Source of the DNA: Flavobacteriales bacterium
GTDB taxonomy: Bacteria > Bacteroidota > Bacteroidia > Flavobacteriales_D > Sanyastnellaceae
NCBI GenBank assembly: GCA_947466425.1
Contig: CANIBZ010000004.1
Coordinates: 36,771-100,770, forward strand
Length of the DNA stretch: 64,000 bases
Reading direction: 5' to 3'
Part shown: piece after piece, positions 27,339-37,421 of the stretch
Position numbering within the stretch: position 1 is the stretch's first letter
Layout: each line of letters starts with the position of its first letter
Translations under genes and position numbers: made by a program
The notes under the pieces: model-generated
What the model was told of the DNA's origin: nothing
Seen by the model: only the letters and a program-made list of their open reading frames with translations
Databases searched by the model: none

Positions 27339-27618
27339 TGTTGCCACTGTTCGTCGCCTAGCTGAATTAAGCAAGCTGTCTTTTTCTGAAAATGAAGAAA
27401 CAGAGATGGTCGACGGGTTGAACGAAATGATTGCATTTGTTGACAAGCTCAAAGAGCTCGATACTGCGAATGTTGAACCTCTCGTGTTTATGACAGAAGA
27501 AACGAATGTCTTGCGAGAAGACGTGGTTGAAGTTCCGATTACCCAAGCGGACGCCTTAAAAAACGCACCTTCAAAAGACATGTATTACTTCCGTGTTCCT
27601 AAAGTCATTAAACAATAA
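27328..27618 (+). CDS. gatC: Aspartyl/glutamyl-tRNA amidotransferase subunit C
   Basis: Small stabilising subunit of GatCAB. The 96 residues show the usual pattern: VATVRRLAELSKLSFSENE at the start, the helix ending in LKELDTANVEPLVF, then LREDVV and the C-terminal FRVPKVI. The gene is away from gatA (12073-13491) in this window. Overlaps plsC by 11 bp and precedes a glycosyltransferase by 3 bp. Confidence 0.95.
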   Translation: MKVDVATVRRLAELSKLSFSENEETEMVDGLNEMIAFVDKLKELDTANVEPLVFMTEETNVLREDVVEVPITQADALKNAPSKDMYYFRVPKVIKQ

Positions 27619-27621
27619 TTC

Positions 27622-28359
27622 ATGCATCAGTTTAAAAAGCTTTCTATCCTTATTCCTGCATACAACGAAGGAAGAACCATTCACTTAATTCTTGACCGTA
27701 TTGGTGAAGTGAAATTGGTGAACAACATTGAGATGGAAATTGTGATTGTCAACGACGCTTCAACGGACAACACTGTTGAGGCCATTGAATCATACATTGC
27801 GACTCATCCTGAGCGTACGTTTAACTTTTACTCGCAACCCTTCAATCAAGGGAAGGGAGCGGCTTTACATAAGGCCATTGAGATTGCAACGGGTGATTAT
27901 ATCTTGGTTCAAGATGCTGATTTGGAGTATGACCCTGATGAATACAACGACTTGCTGAAGCCTGTTTTTAAAGATGGAGCTGATGTTGTATACGGATCTC
28001 GTTTCATGGGTGGAAATCCACACCGCATTCTTTTCTTCTGGCACAGCATCGGAAATAAATTACTCACGTTTGCGAGCAACGCGTTTACCAATCTGAACTT
28101 AACAGATATGGAAACGTGCTACAAACTCATTCGTGCCGACATTGCACAGAATCTTTTGTTGTGTGAAAAGCGTTTCGGTTTCGAGCCGGAAATCACCGCG
28201 AAGCTTTCAAGAATTCCAAACATTCGTATTTATGAAGTTGGAATTTCATACTACGGAAGAACGTATGAAGAAGGTAAAAAGATTGGCTGGAAAGACGGCG
28301 TTCGCGCGTTCTGGTGTATTGCAAAATATAATATTTGGAGCCGCAAAAACACAAAATAA
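27622..28359 (+). CDS. Family 2 glycosyltransferase, dolichol-phosphate mannosyltransferase-like
   Basis: A 245-residue soluble GT-A enzyme. It has the family start [19 protein letters not shown], the nucleotide site [10 protein letters not shown], the metal site QDADLEYDP and YGSRFMGG, as in DPM1-type enzymes that move a sugar from a nucleotide donor to a polyprenyl phosphate. No C-terminal membrane segments, unlike longer members. Last gene of the trpS-plsC-gatC run. Donor and acceptor are not known. Confidence 0.88.
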   Translation: MHQFKKLSILIPAYNEGRTIHLILDRIGEVKLVNNIEMEIVIVNDASTDNTVEAIESYIATHPERTFNFYSQPFNQGKGAALHKAIEIATGDYILVQDADLEYDPDEYNDLLKPVFKDGADVVYGSRFMGGNPHRILFFWHSIGNKLLTFASNAFTNLNLTDMETCYKLIRADIAQNLLLCEKRFGFEPEITAKLSRIPNIRIYEVGISYYGRTYEEGKKIGWKDGVRAFWCIAKYNIWSRKNTK

Positions 28360-28376
28360 TCGGAGATTATTAGATG

Positions 28377-28440
28377 CAGGAGCAAGATTGCTTTGCAAAG
28401 ATTGTTTTACAAAGGTGCTCCGCAAGGTCGCTTCGCGAAG
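28377..28440. repeat. Tandem array of five degenerate 13-14 bp units
   Basis: Units CAGGAGCAAG, CTTTGCAAAG, TTTTACAAAG, CTCCGCAAGG and CTTCGCGAAG begin at 28377, 28391, 28405, 28418 and 28431, separated by ATTG, ATTG, GTG and TCG. Two units are perfect 10 bp palindromes. The array lies between the stops of convergent glycosyltransferase and gldH genes, where it may also act as a terminator. Confidence 0.6.
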
Positions 28441-28443
28441 GGG

Positions 28444-28908
28444 TTACTTCGACTTCGCTAGACGAAATCCTACATCATAAATTCCTTCAACCGGATTCAC
28501 ACGCATAGCTTGATGAATAGACACTTTGTAATGTCCTGAAAGCGGGAATTGCTTGCGTGATTTATAAATGATTCGATTGTCATATAGGTCTCCTAATCCC
28601 GATTTGCCGAACCAATTTCCTTGGGGATCTGCCATTGGGCACTCGAGTGTATCAACAGCTAATTTTCCATTTGGAAATTCCATTTCAATGAATACAAACA
28701 GATTACTAAATTCGTATTGCTCGCCGTTTCTAATGTCCAGAAAAAAGTCGTGCAAACTCACGGTATCTTGAATATCGAACTCAAAATTCGCCACTTGCTT
28801 ATTGTCCCAAACTCCGCCTTCAATAGGCATATTGCTTTCGTAAACGAAATCATCGGCACACGAAGTGAGCAGGAGCACCACACCTAAAAAGAAAACTATT
28901 CGTTTCAT
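28444..28908 (-). CDS. gldH: Gliding motility lipoprotein GldH
   Basis: A 154-residue lipoprotein with the lipobox LLTSC (Cys at about residue 17) and the GldH features FVYESNMPIEGGVWDN, FFLDIRNGEQYEFSNLFVFIEMEFPNG-type strands and the ending VEGIYDVGFRL. GldH is required for gliding and type IX secretion in Flavobacterium; its exact role is unclear. The adjacency with the upstream RicT-like gene (4 bp overlap) is a known flavobacterial arrangement. Gliding itself cannot be inferred, since gldH also occurs in non-gliding species. Confidence 0.88.
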   Translation of the reverse strand: MKRIVFFLGVVLLLTSCADDFVYESNMPIEGGVWDNKQVANFEFDIQDTVSLHDFFLDIRNGEQYEFSNLFVFIEMEFPNGKLAVDTLECPMADPQGNWFGKSGLGDLYDNRIIYKSRKQFPLSGHYKVSIHQAMRVNPVEGIYDVGFRLAKSK

Positions 28909-30224
28909 TCTTTCTTGCCTTGATTCGGGTTCGGATTGTTTGGTTTGCCTTTGAAGCGGTTCGGTCTGTTGCTATTTCCAGGAGGGCGATTGCCTTCTTT
29001 CGGTTTCGGTGCTGCCGCGCTTTGAGGAGCAGCATTTCCAGGCTTAGCATTTCCAGCAGCTGATGCCGGTCTGTTTGAATTTCCTCCAGGCTTGCTGTTA
29101 CGGTTGCGATTGTTGTTGTTAGGCTTACGCTTCTTATTGTCGAAACGCGTTAAGCTATCTTGTCCTACTACTTCAGCAAATTCAACAACACTTTCAACCA
29201 ATTCTTTTTCTTCAATAAAGGTTTGAACTTCCCCTATTTCTTCCCCGCGCTTATTCTTTTCAATAATCTCTTTCACCACATCTGCAGAAAGAGCAAAAGG
29301 CCCGTCGCTGTGCTGTCCTTCAATGGTGTAATAAATGACCTGCTTGAAAATATCTGTTTTAAAATGCGATGCAATTCCCTTTGGAAGTTTCAATTTCACA
29401 TGTGTTGGTGGAAGCATACGAACGGCTTCAACATACTGATCCAATTCGTAATTCAAACAACACTTCAGCTTTCCACATTGCCCTGCTAGTTTGCCTGGGT
29501 TCAATGAAAGCTGCTGATAGCGTGCTGCGCCGGTAGATACCGATCTGAAATCGGTTAACCAAGTAGAACAACACAACTCTCTTCCGCATGATCCAATTCC
29601 GCCTAAACGACCTGCTTCAAGACGAAGTCCAATCTGGCGCATTTCAATGCGCACCTTGAACTCTTCAGCATACTTGCGAATGAGTTCACGGAAATCTACA
29701 CGGTCATCGGCAGTGTAGTAAAATATCGCGCGGGTCTTATCGCCTTGATATTCCACATCGCTAATTTTCATTTGAAGACCCAGCTCGCGCGAAATTTCTC
29801 GTGAACGAGTCATAGTGCTTGTTTCCAACTGACGCGCAGCTTGCCAAATATCAAAGTCCGATTGTTCTGCTTTTCGAAGAACGCGTTTCAACTCATAATT
29901 GTCTTTGACTTCTCTGCGATTCATTTGAACACGAACCAACTCACCAGATAAAGAAACAATCCCAACGTCGTATCCAGTAGAAGCCTCAACAACAATTACA
30001 TCTCCTTGAAACAACTCCAAATTTCCTTTTCTGAAGAATGCCTTACGGCCATTTTTAAAACGCGCTTCAACCACGTCAAACGGCTTTAATCCGTCTGCCA
30101 ATGGAACTCCTGACAGCCAATCGAAAACTTCCTTTTTCCCTGTGCTGCAGGTTCCGCAATTACCATTGCTTTTACAGCCGTTAGGAACGCTCCCATCATT
30201 ATTTCCACAACTCGAACATCCCAT
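28905..30224 (-). CDS. ricT: PSP1-domain protein, RicT-like
   Basis: A 439-residue soluble protein. It starts with a Cys-rich segment (MGCSSCGNN, then three more Cys before residue 30). A PSP1 domain follows (about 60-290) with the cysteine cluster GIGSCGRELCCSTW and GQCGKLKCCLNYE, the sites that bind Fe-S clusters in B. subtilis RicT. The C-terminal 80 residues are Asn/Lys/Pro-rich and disordered. RicT in Bacillus helps RNA processing; the Bacteroidota role is not established. TATATTTG promoter 19 nt upstream. Confidence 0.85.
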   Translation of the reverse strand: MGCSSCGNNDGSVPNGCKSNGNCGTCSTGKKEVFDWLSGVPLADGLKPFDVVEARFKNGRKAFFRKGNLELFQGDVIVVEASTGYDVGIVSLSGELVRVQMNRREVKDNYELKRVLRKAEQSDFDIWQAARQLETSTMTRSREISRELGLQMKISDVEYQGDKTRAIFYYTADDRVDFRELIRKYAEEFKVRIEMRQIGLRLEAGRLGGIGSCGRELCCSTWLTDFRSVSTGAARYQQLSLNPGKLAGQCGKLKCCLNYELDQYVEAVRMLPPTHVKLKLPKGIASHFKTDIFKQVIYYTIEGQHSDGPFALSADVVKEIIEKNKRGEEIGEVQTFIEEKELVESVVEFAEVVGQDSLTRFDNKKRKPNNNNRNRNSKPGGNSNRPASAAGNAKPGNAAPQSAAAPKPKEGNRPPGNSNRPNRFKGKPNNPNPNQGKKE

Positions 30225-30243
30225 GTTTTCTATTTTATATTCT

Positions 30244-30251
30244 CAAATATA
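30244..30251 (-). promoter_or_regulatory. Promoter -7 element of ricT-gldH (TATATTTG)
   Basis: Exact TAnnTTTG match 19 nt before the ricT ATG, in the 31 bp gap after mutS. It allows ricT-gldH transcription independent of clpX-mutS. Confidence 0.6.
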
Positions 30252-30255
30252 CAAA

Positions 30256-32877
30256 TTAGCTTCCCACTATCTTCTTGATCTCGTTCAACTTGAACAAAGC
30301 TTCAACCGGAGTAAGCGTATTGATATCGATTTTTTCTACTTCTTTTTTTATCTGAACCAACGTCGGGTCATCGAGTTGGAAAAAGCTCAATTGCATTTTT
30401 TCCTCTCCTTGAGCCACGTTCGCTTTTCCTTTCCCCGTAGGGGCTTCACCTCTTTTCGTCTCTAATTGATGAAGCATTTCATTCGCCCGATTCACTACGG
30501 TTTTAGGCATTCCTGCCAACTGCGCTACGTGAATTCCGAAGCTGTGATTACTTCCGCCTTCTTGCAACTTCCTTCTGAAAACTATTTTTCCTTTCGCTTC
30601 AGAAACCGACACATTAAAGTTTTTAATACGCGGAAATAAATTCGTCATATCATTCAACTCGTGGTAATGCGTTGCGAAGAGTGTCTTCGCCCTGAACTGC
30701 CCGTGCTCGTGCAGATATTCCGCAATTGCCCAGGCAATGGAAACGCCGTCGTAGGTTGAAGTTCCTCTTCCGATTTCATCCAATAAGATTAAACTTCGAT
30801 CACTTAAATTATTTAAAATACTCGCGGTCTCATTCATTTCAACCATGAAGGTCGATTCTCCTGCGCTCATGTTATCATTCGCGCCCACACGCGTAAACAC
30901 CTTGTCAACGACGCCCATTCTCACGCGCTTCGCGGGTACGAAAGAGCCCATCTGCGCCATGAGTACAATAAGCGCAGTTTGACGCAGCACAGCAGACTTC
31001 CCCGACATGTTCGGACCTGTGATCATCATGATCTGCTGCGTATCTCTGTCGAGTGTAATGTCGTTCGCTATATACGGGTCGTTCGGCGGAAGGCGCAATT
31101 CAATAATGGCGTGCCTTCCTTGCTCAATCTCTAATTTGTTCTCTTCGGTAAACTCCGGCGCGCAATATTTATTCGCCACTGCAACCGTTGCGAAAGAAGC
31201 CAACGCATCTATCTCTGCAAGCACGCGTGCATTCAATTGCATACTCACCAAATGCGGCAAGGTCTCTTCAATCAACGATTGATAAATCTGATTTTCTAAA
31301 ATCGAAATCTTGTCTTCAGCACCGGTAATCTTCGCCTCGTATTCCTTCAGTTCAGGCGTAATGTAACGCTCGGCTTGTGTAACCGTTTGCTTGCGAATCC
31401 ACTCTGGCGGAACCTTATCCTTGTGTGTGTTTCGCACTTCCAAATAATATCCGAAGACATTGTTGAACGCAATTTTTAGGGAAGGAATTCCCGTGCGTTC
31501 GCTTTCGCGCTCTTGAACCATTTGCAAATAGTCCTTTCCAGACTTTTGCAAATTGCGAAGCTCATCTAAATCTGCATTCACCCCTTCGGCAATTACAGAA
31601 CCGCGGTTCAGCGCCAAAGGAGCTTCTGCATTTATTTTTTCGAAAATGTTATTGCACCAATCTGTCAACGGCTTCAAAACGTTTAACAACGCTTGTATTT
31701 CTTTACTGGTTGAATTTACACCCAACGCCTGAATGTGCTCTGCTGTTTGCATGCCTTTCGCTAACTGAAGAAGCTCGCGCGGATTCACACGCCCTGTGGC
31801 AATTTTCGAAGCCAATCGTTCAACATCGCCAATCGTATTCAAATGAAGGCGCGTTTCAGCCAACAGCTCTGCATTCTTGACAAAATTTCCAACTACAAAC
31901 TGACGCTTTTCAATTTGTGAAATATCTTTCAAAGGCATAAGCACCCAACGTCGCAAGAGTCTCGCTCCCATGGGTGTGCTCGTGTGATTGAGCGTATAGA
32001 ACAACGTTGCTGTTTCGTCGTAATTCGAATGCACCAACTCTAAATTTCGAATGGTGAAGCGATCTAACCAAACAAACGTGTCTTCTTCAATTCGAGAAAT
32101 TTTTTGAATGTGCTGCGTCTTGTGATGCTGCGTGTCTTTCAGATAATGCAAGATCGTTCCGGCAGCAATTACGCCTAGCTTCAATTCCTCAACACCAAAG
32201 CCTTTAAGCGATTTCGTATCGAATTGCTTTTGCAAAACTTCTTTCGCATAGTCCAATGAAAATACCCATTCGTCTATGCGAAACGTAAACCACTTGGTAT
32301 CTCCGAATGCTTCTCGGAACTGCTGATCCTCGTGCTTCTGAAAAAGCACTTCGTTCGGACGAAAACTCTGAAGCAGTTTGTTAATGTGGGAAGTACTTCC
32401 TTCCGCTAAATAAAATTCACCGGTGGAAATATCTAAAAAACTCACTCCCGCTTGCTGATCGCGCATGACAACCGCAGCCAAAAATTGGTTGTTCGCACTG
32501 TCGAATGTTTTCTCGTTATAACTCACCGCGGGTGTTACCAATTCGGTAACACCGCGCTTCACAATTTTCTTGGTAAGCTTCGGATCTTCGAGCTGATCGC
32601 AAATGGCCACGCGATTTCCAGCACGAACCAACTTTGGTAAATAAGTATCTAACGAATGGTGCGGAAAACCTGCTAACTCAATGTATGCAGCTGCTCCGTT
32701 CTTTCGTTTCGTAAGCGTAATTCCTAAAATGCGTGAAGCAGCAACGGCATCTGATCCGAAGGTTTCATAAAAATCGCCCACACGAAACAACAAAAGCGCA
32801 TCTGGATATTGCGCCTTAATCTCATTGAATTGTTTCATGAGCGGTGTTTCCACCACCGTCGATTTTTCTTCCGTCAT
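30256..32877 (-). CDS. mutS: DNA mismatch repair protein MutS
   Basis: Recognises base mismatches and small loops. The 873 residues have the mismatch-binding N-terminus with the Phe-x-Glu motif in GDFYETFGSDA, the connector/clamp regions, and the ATPase domain with Walker A TGPNMSGKSAVLRQ, Walker B LILLDEIGRGTSTYDG and ATHYHEL. MutS1 length. It is 1 bp after clpX on the same strand, so the two are cotranscribed. Confidence 0.97.
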   Translation of the reverse strand: MTEEKSTVVETPLMKQFNEIKAQYPDALLLFRVGDFYETFGSDAVAASRILGITLTKRKNGAAAYIELAGFPHHSLDTYLPKLVRAGNRVAICDQLEDPKLTKKIVKRGVTELVTPAVSYNEKTFDSANNQFLAAVVMRDQQAGVSFLDISTGEFYLAEGSTSHINKLLQSFRPNEVLFQKHEDQQFREAFGDTKWFTFRIDEWVFSLDYAKEVLQKQFDTKSLKGFGVEELKLGVIAAGTILHYLKDTQHHKTQHIQKISRIEEDTFVWLDRFTIRNLELVHSNYDETATLFYTLNHTSTPMGARLLRRWVLMPLKDISQIEKRQFVVGNFVKNAELLAETRLHLNTIGDVERLASKIATGRVNPRELLQLAKGMQTAEHIQALGVNSTSKEIQALLNVLKPLTDWCNNIFEKINAEAPLALNRGSVIAEGVNADLDELRNLQKSGKDYLQMVQERESERTGIPSLKIAFNNVFGYYLEVRNTHKDKVPPEWIRKQTVTQAERYITPELKEYEAKITGAEDKISILENQIYQSLIEETLPHLVSMQLNARVLAEIDALASFATVAVANKYCAPEFTEENKLEIEQGRHAIIELRLPPNDPYIANDITLDRDTQQIMMITGPNMSGKSAVLRQTALIVLMAQMGSFVPAKRVRMGVVDKVFTRVGANDNMSAGESTFMVEMNETASILNNLSDRSLILLDEIGRGTSTYDGVSIAWAIAEYLHEHGQFRAKTLFATHYHELNDMTNLFPRIKNFNVSVSEAKGKIVFRRKLQEGGSNHSFGIHVAQLAGMPKTVVNRANEMLHQLETKRGEAPTGKGKANVAQGEEKMQLSFFQLDDPTLVQIKKEVEKIDINTLTPVEALFKLNEIKKIVGS

Positions 32878-32878
32878 T

Positions 32879-34108
32879 TTACGCCACTTTCAACTGACTT
32901 AATTTCGAACTTTCAAATTTATCGCGTGCATAAGCCAACGTTACTTTGAATTCTTTTTCTTCCGTTTGATTTGGAATTTCAAACATGAGATCCAACAAAA
33001 TTGCTTCGCAGATTGAACGCAATCCGCGTGCGCCTAATTTGTATGTCATTGCCTTTTCTACAATGTAATCCAACACTTGCTTCTCAAAAGAAAGCTTCAC
33101 ACCGTCCATTTCAAACAACTTCACGTATTGCTTTACCAATGCGTTTTTCGGCTCGGTTAAAATTCTTCTCAACGCCGATTCGTCCAATGGATTTAAAAAT
33201 GTTAACACCGGGAAACGACCGATTAATTCTGGAATTAATCCGAACTGTTTCAAATCGGCAGGAGCAATGTACTGCAACCATCCGCCTTGTTCTTCCACTG
33301 TAAACGCATTGCGATATCCTATGCTCGCTGAATTCATCCGACGTTCAATGTGTTTATCTATTCCGTCAAAAGCTCCACCACAAACGAACAAAATATTCTT
33401 CGTGTCAATTTGAATCATCTTCTGCTCCGGGTGCTTTCTTCCGCCTTGCGGTGGAACGCTCACCGTAGCACCTTCCAACAATTTCAACAACGCTTGTTGA
33501 ACGCCTTCACCACTTACATCTCTCGTAATACTTGGGTTGTCGCTTTTGCGTGCAATCTTATCTATTTCATCAATGAATACAATTCCGCGCTCTGCCTTTT
33601 GCACATCGAAGTCGGCGCTTTGCAGAAGTCTAGAAAGAATACTTTCAACATCCTCCCCTACGTAACCGGCTTGTGTAAGCACGGTGGCATCAGCAATGCA
33701 GAACGGAACGTTTAACATTTTCGCAATGGTTTTTGCCAAAAGTGTTTTTCCAGTTCCGGTTTCTCCAACCAACACAATGTTCGATTTTTCAATTTCTACT
33801 TCGTCATCTTGCTTACCCGCAGCGTGCTGAGACAATCGCTTGTAGTGGTTGTACACTGCAACGCTCAACACCTTCTTGGCTTCGTCTTGACCAATGATGT
33901 ATTCATTCAAAAAATCTCTGATTTGAATCGGCTTCATTAATTCCGAAGTGCTAAATTCTTCTTTCGGAACAACAACTTCTTCTTTTACAATCTCGTTGGC
34001 TTGTCTCGCGCAGTCGTCGCAAATGTGTCCAGAAACACCAGCAATCAGAACATTCACCTCACTCTTTTTTCTACCACAAAACGAGCAATTTATCTCTTGT
34101 TTAGCCAT
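32879..34108 (-). CDS. clpX: ATP-dependent Clp protease ATP-binding subunit ClpX
   Basis: Unfoldase that feeds substrates to ClpP. The 409 residues begin with a C4 zinc-binding domain (CSFCGRKK...CDDC, residues 9-36), then the AAA+ core with Walker A GETGTGKT, Walker [11 protein letters not shown], the substrate-gripping GYVGEDV loop and a C-terminal ClpP-binding region containing [11 protein letters not shown] segments. The clpP gene lies 2.5 kb upstream behind priA. A TACCTTTG promoter box is 16 nt upstream. Confidence 0.97.
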   Translation of the reverse strand: MAKQEINCSFCGRKKSEVNVLIAGVSGHICDDCARQANEIVKEEVVVPKEEFSTSELMKPIQIRDFLNEYIIGQDEAKKVLSVAVYNHYKRLSQHAAGKQDDEVEIEKSNIVLVGETGTGKTLLAKTIAKMLNVPFCIADATVLTQAGYVGEDVESILSRLLQSADFDVQKAERGIVFIDEIDKIARKSDNPSITRDVSGEGVQQALLKLLEGATVSVPPQGGRKHPEQKMIQIDTKNILFVCGGAFDGIDKHIERRMNSASIGYRNAFTVEEQGGWLQYIAPADLKQFGLIPELIGRFPVLTFLNPLDESALRRILTEPKNALVKQYVKLFEMDGVKLSFEKQVLDYIVEKAMTYKLGARGLRSICEAILLDLMFEIPNQTEEKEFKVTLAYARDKFESSKLSQLKVA

Positions 34109-34124
34109 CTTTAATTCTTTCCAA

Positions 34125-34132
34125 CAAAGGTA
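34125..34132 (-). promoter_or_regulatory. Promoter -7 element of clpX-mutS (TACCTTTG)
   Basis: Exact TAnnTTTG match on the minus strand, 16 nt before the clpX ATG, in the 39 bp gap after priA. Confidence 0.6.
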
Positions 34133-34147
34133 ATGAAACTCGGCTGT

Positions 34148-36607
34148 TTACATAGGGTCTACGTCAATAGACACGCGAACCATTTTATATTTCTGTTGAG
34201 ACGTGAGTGAATGCGAACAATCTATGAGATAGCGCTTCACTTGCGCTGGGGTTATTTCATTCGGAATCCGTATCCAAAATTGTTGAATGTAATAGTTGTT
34301 CACGCGGCCAATAGCGGGTGTTTCAGGGCCCGTGTAGTTTCCGAATAATGAAGAAAAAAACCACCTAGCTAATTCAGCTGCCGCGCCCAAAACCGCGCCC
34401 AGCTCCTTGTGCTTAATGGTAAGTTTTATCATTCGTGTAAACGGCGGATACCTGAACTGCTTGCGTTCCGCTAACTCAATAGCGAAAAATTGTCCGTACT
34501 GATTGTTTTCAATCAACGGAAAAACCCAGTGTTCGGGAGCGTAAGTTTGAATAAGCACACGCCCGCGTTCTTCGCGTCTTCCGCTTCTTCCCGCAACCTG
34601 AACCATCATCTGAAACGCGCGTTCAATCGAGCGAAAATCGGGATGCTTCAGCATGCGATCGGCATTCAAGATACCCACCAAATGAACATTGCTGAAGTCC
34701 AAGCCTTTCGTCACCATCTGCGTTCCAATCAACACATCGGTCTTTCCGCTTTCAAATTCAGAAATAATTTTATGGTGCGCATGCTTCCCTTTCGCAACAT
34801 CCAAGTCCATGCGTGAAATGCGCAAATGCGGAAGGCATTCGCCCAACTCTTCTTCAATGCGTTCTGTTCCTGCTCCTAACATTTTGAAAGCGTTCGCTCC
34901 GCATGAGGGACATTGCTGAACAGGAATTTCATGATGGCCACAATAGTGACAGCGAAGTTCATGATGAAATTTATGATATGTCAAACTCACATCGCAGTTC
35001 TTACACTCGGGTGTATAATGACACATTTCGCACTCCCAAAGCGGCGTATACCCTCTTCGGTTTTGAAACAAAATAACTTGCTTCCCAGCCTTAACTGTTG
35101 CATCGATGGCCTCCAATAAAATTGAAGAAAAAACACCTTGCATACGCTTCGCCTGAAGCTCAGAGCGCAGGTTTATAAAATCTATTTTAGGTTGAACGGC
35201 ATTGCCATAACGCTCGAACATTTCAACCAGTTGATATTTTTTTTGTGTTGCATTGAAGTACGATTCCAACGAAGGTGTGGCGCTTCCCAAAACCACTTGC
35301 GCATTCGATAAAACACTTAACTTAATTGCTGTGTCTCGCGCATGATAACGTGGAGCCGGATCCTGTTGCTTAAACGTTCCTTCATGCTCTTCATCTACGA
35401 TGATTAAACCCAGATTTTCGAACGGAAGAAACACACCTGAACGTGCACCAAGCACTATATCGAATCTATGCAATTCAGAATGAACTCTGTGCCAAACTTC
35501 TGTGCGCTCATGGGTGCTGTAGCCACTGTGGTAAATGCCCACACGAACGCCAAAAAACCGCTGAATGCGATCTATCAAATGCGATGTCAATGCTATCTCA
35601 GGAACCAACAACAACACTTGTTTTCCTTGCTTAATCTGCTCTTGCATCAAGTGCAAATACACTTCAGTCTTTCCGGAAGAGGTCACTCCGTGCAGCAACG
35701 TCACTCCCGAATGAGCTTTTATTTTTTCAAAGGCGCTTTGCTGCAATTCACTTAAAACTGGCAGTGGAAGAAGTTCATGATCTCCGCTCACCATGCGCAA
35801 TTCAGCGCGTTCTTCAATGGCTAGAATTCCTTTCTTCACCAATGCCGAAACAGCAGAGGCGTCTGTCTTAGATTGAATTTCAAGTTCCTTCTTCTTTACC
35901 GATTCTCCGCTGTTTCCATCCCACTTGCTCATTTGCAAAAACGTCATCAACACTTGAATTTGCTTGTCGGCATTGCGCTTTTCTAAAGCAGAAAAGTGCT
36001 GCTGTAACTGCTCGTCTGTATTCCCGTTTTCTCCTAAACTCACATAAGAAACTCGTTTCGGAATGAACTTCTCTTTCACCTCTTCAAACGACGCAATGGC
36101 GTTCTTCTTCAATAGATTTTTTAACGTTGAATGAATGGAAACCTTTGGCAATGCATGTTGTATGTCTTTCGACATAACACCCATACCTCTGTCTTTTTCA
36201 AGAATTACATCTACAACCGAACGTTCATTCGGTGTTAATTCAACAGATAAGTCTTTCGTTGTATAAACAGTCTCACTCGATAATTTCAAGCCGCTTGGAA
36301 GAGCTGCGGTCATTACTTCTCCGAGCGTGCAGGCGTAGTATTTTGAAATCCAATCCCACAGTTTCATTTGTGTTTCTGAAACAACCGGAACATCGTCCAG
36401 AACTTCTTCAAAATACTTTGCAGCATAGTCTTGCGGAACTTCTTCGTGAACGCGCCAAACGATACCCGTGTAACGTTTCGATTTGCCCAAAGGCACAACT
36501 ACGCGAACCCCTTGTTGAACATAGTTCTCCCAGGCTACAGGAACCCTGTAGGTAAGCACTTGTGGAAGTGCTAACGGAACAACAACATCAACAAAAAAGG
36601 TCTTCAT
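34148..36607 (-). CDS. priA: Primosomal replication protein N', helicase PriA
   Basis: Restarts stalled replication forks. The 819 residues carry the N-terminal DNA-binding domain, helicase Walker A GVTSSGKTEVY, the DEEH box IIVDEEHEGTFK, and the paired zinc sites CEMCHYTPECKNC and CHYCGHHEIPVQQCPSCG in the C-terminal half, followed by GTQMVTKGLDF (helicase motif V region) and QVAGRSGR (motif VI). Length is within the family range. It follows clpP after a 60 bp gap holding a strong hairpin. Confidence 0.97.
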   Translation of the reverse strand: MKTFFVDVVVPLALPQVLTYRVPVAWENYVQQGVRVVVPLGKSKRYTGIVWRVHEEVPQDYAAKYFEEVLDDVPVVSETQMKLWDWISKYYACTLGEVMTAALPSGLKLSSETVYTTKDLSVELTPNERSVVDVILEKDRGMGVMSKDIQHALPKVSIHSTLKNLLKKNAIASFEEVKEKFIPKRVSYVSLGENGNTDEQLQQHFSALEKRNADKQIQVLMTFLQMSKWDGNSGESVKKKELEIQSKTDASAVSALVKKGILAIEERAELRMVSGDHELLPLPVLSELQQSAFEKIKAHSGVTLLHGVTSSGKTEVYLHLMQEQIKQGKQVLLLVPEIALTSHLIDRIQRFFGVRVGIYHSGYSTHERTEVWHRVHSELHRFDIVLGARSGVFLPFENLGLIIVDEEHEGTFKQQDPAPRYHARDTAIKLSVLSNAQVVLGSATPSLESYFNATQKKYQLVEMFERYGNAVQPKIDFINLRSELQAKRMQGVFSSILLEAIDATVKAGKQVILFQNRRGYTPLWECEMCHYTPECKNCDVSLTYHKFHHELRCHYCGHHEIPVQQCPSCGANAFKMLGAGTERIEEELGECLPHLRISRMDLDVAKGKHAHHKIISEFESGKTDVLIGTQMVTKGLDFSNVHLVGILNADRMLKHPDFRSIERAFQMMVQVAGRSGRREERGRVLIQTYAPEHWVFPLIENNQYGQFFAIELAERKQFRYPPFTRMIKLTIKHKELGAVLGAAAELARWFFSSLFGNYTGPETPAIGRVNNYYIQQFWIRIPNEITPAQVKRYLIDCSHSLTSQQKYKMVRVSIDVDPM

Positions 36608-36621
36608 CGTCTATAAACAAA

Positions 36622-36646
36622 TAGAGACACGAAGGTCGTGTCTCTA
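36622..36646. terminator. Strong 11 bp hairpin between clpP and priA, REP-like
   Basis: Perfect inverted repeat TAGAGACACGA / TCGTGTCTCTA with a 3 nt loop, in the clpP-priA gap. A T-rich stretch follows in the minus direction, so it could end clpP transcripts. The GTAGAGAC...GTCTCTAC-type ends resemble palindromes that recur in many Bacteroidota and cyanobacterial genomes, so it may belong to a dispersed repeat family. Confidence 0.6.
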
Positions 36647-36667
36647 CTTTTATTCGGGTTGAAATTC

Positions 36668-37348
36668 TTATACTTTTCTTTCTAACACTTCGTCAATCAT
36701 ACCGTACTCTTTCGCCTCAGATGCAATCATCCAGTAATCGCGATCACTGTCCGCCCATACTTGATCATACGTCTTACCGCTGTGTGTAGCAATAATGTCG
36801 TACAATTCTTTCTTCAACTTTTGAATTTCACGCGCAGTGATTTCAATGTCTGAAGCTTGTCCGCGAGCACCACCCAAAGGTTGGTGAATCATAACGCGTG
36901 AGTGCTTTAATCCCGTACGTTTTCCTGCTTGACCAGCGCACAACAAAACAGCTCCCATAGATGCGGCCATGCCTGTGCAAATTGTTGCAACATCTGGATT
37001 AATGTATTGCATGGTGTCGTAGATGCCTAGACCAGCGTATACGCTTCCTCCTGGAGAGTTAATGTAAATCTGAATGTCTTTTTTAGAATCTGTACTTTCC
37101 AAAAACAACAACTGCGCTTGAATAATATTCGCGATATAGTCATCGATTTCAGTTCCCAAGAAAATAATTCTATCAGCCATCAAACGAGAAAACACATCTA
37201 CCTCACGGAAAGGCATGTGACGCTCTTCAATAACTGTTCTTGTCATGTTCTCTGGACCATACATGTGAGAGATCACATCGTTCACCACTGTGCTATTGAT
37301 ACCTAAGTGTCCAGTAGCATATTTTTTAAATTCTTTACGTTCAAACAT
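36668..37348 (-). CDS. clpP: ATP-dependent Clp protease proteolytic subunit ClpP
   Basis: Serine protease ring of ClpXP. The 226 residues have the nucleophile Ser in [10 protein letters not shown], the His in [11 protein letters not shown] and a downstream Asp in DSDRDYWM; the [18 protein letters not shown] segment is typical. It has about 30 more N-terminal residues than E. coli ClpP, normal for Bacteroidota. Promoter box TATCTTCG lies 16 nt upstream. Confidence 0.97.
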   Translation of the reverse strand: MFERKEFKKYATGHLGINSTVVNDVISHMYGPENMTRTVIEERHMPFREVDVFSRLMADRIIFLGTEIDDYIANIIQAQLLFLESTDSKKDIQIYINSPGGSVYAGLGIYDTMQYINPDVATICTGMAASMGAVLLCAGQAGKRTGLKHSRVMIHQPLGGARGQASDIEITAREIQKLKKELYDIIATHSGKTYDQVWADSDRDYWMIASEAKEYGMIDEVLERKV

Positions 37349-37364
37349 ATAGTAATATTTGTGT

Positions 37365-37372
37365 CGAAGATA
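37365..37372 (-). promoter_or_regulatory. Promoter -7 element of clpP (TATCTTCG)
   Basis: Minus-strand TATCTTCG, the C variant of TAnnTTTG, 16 nt before the clpP ATG. Confidence 0.5.
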
Positions 37373-37421
37373 CAGCGCTTTTTAATTCAAAACCCTGACT
37401 TCCAACAGTAGACTTTTCAAC

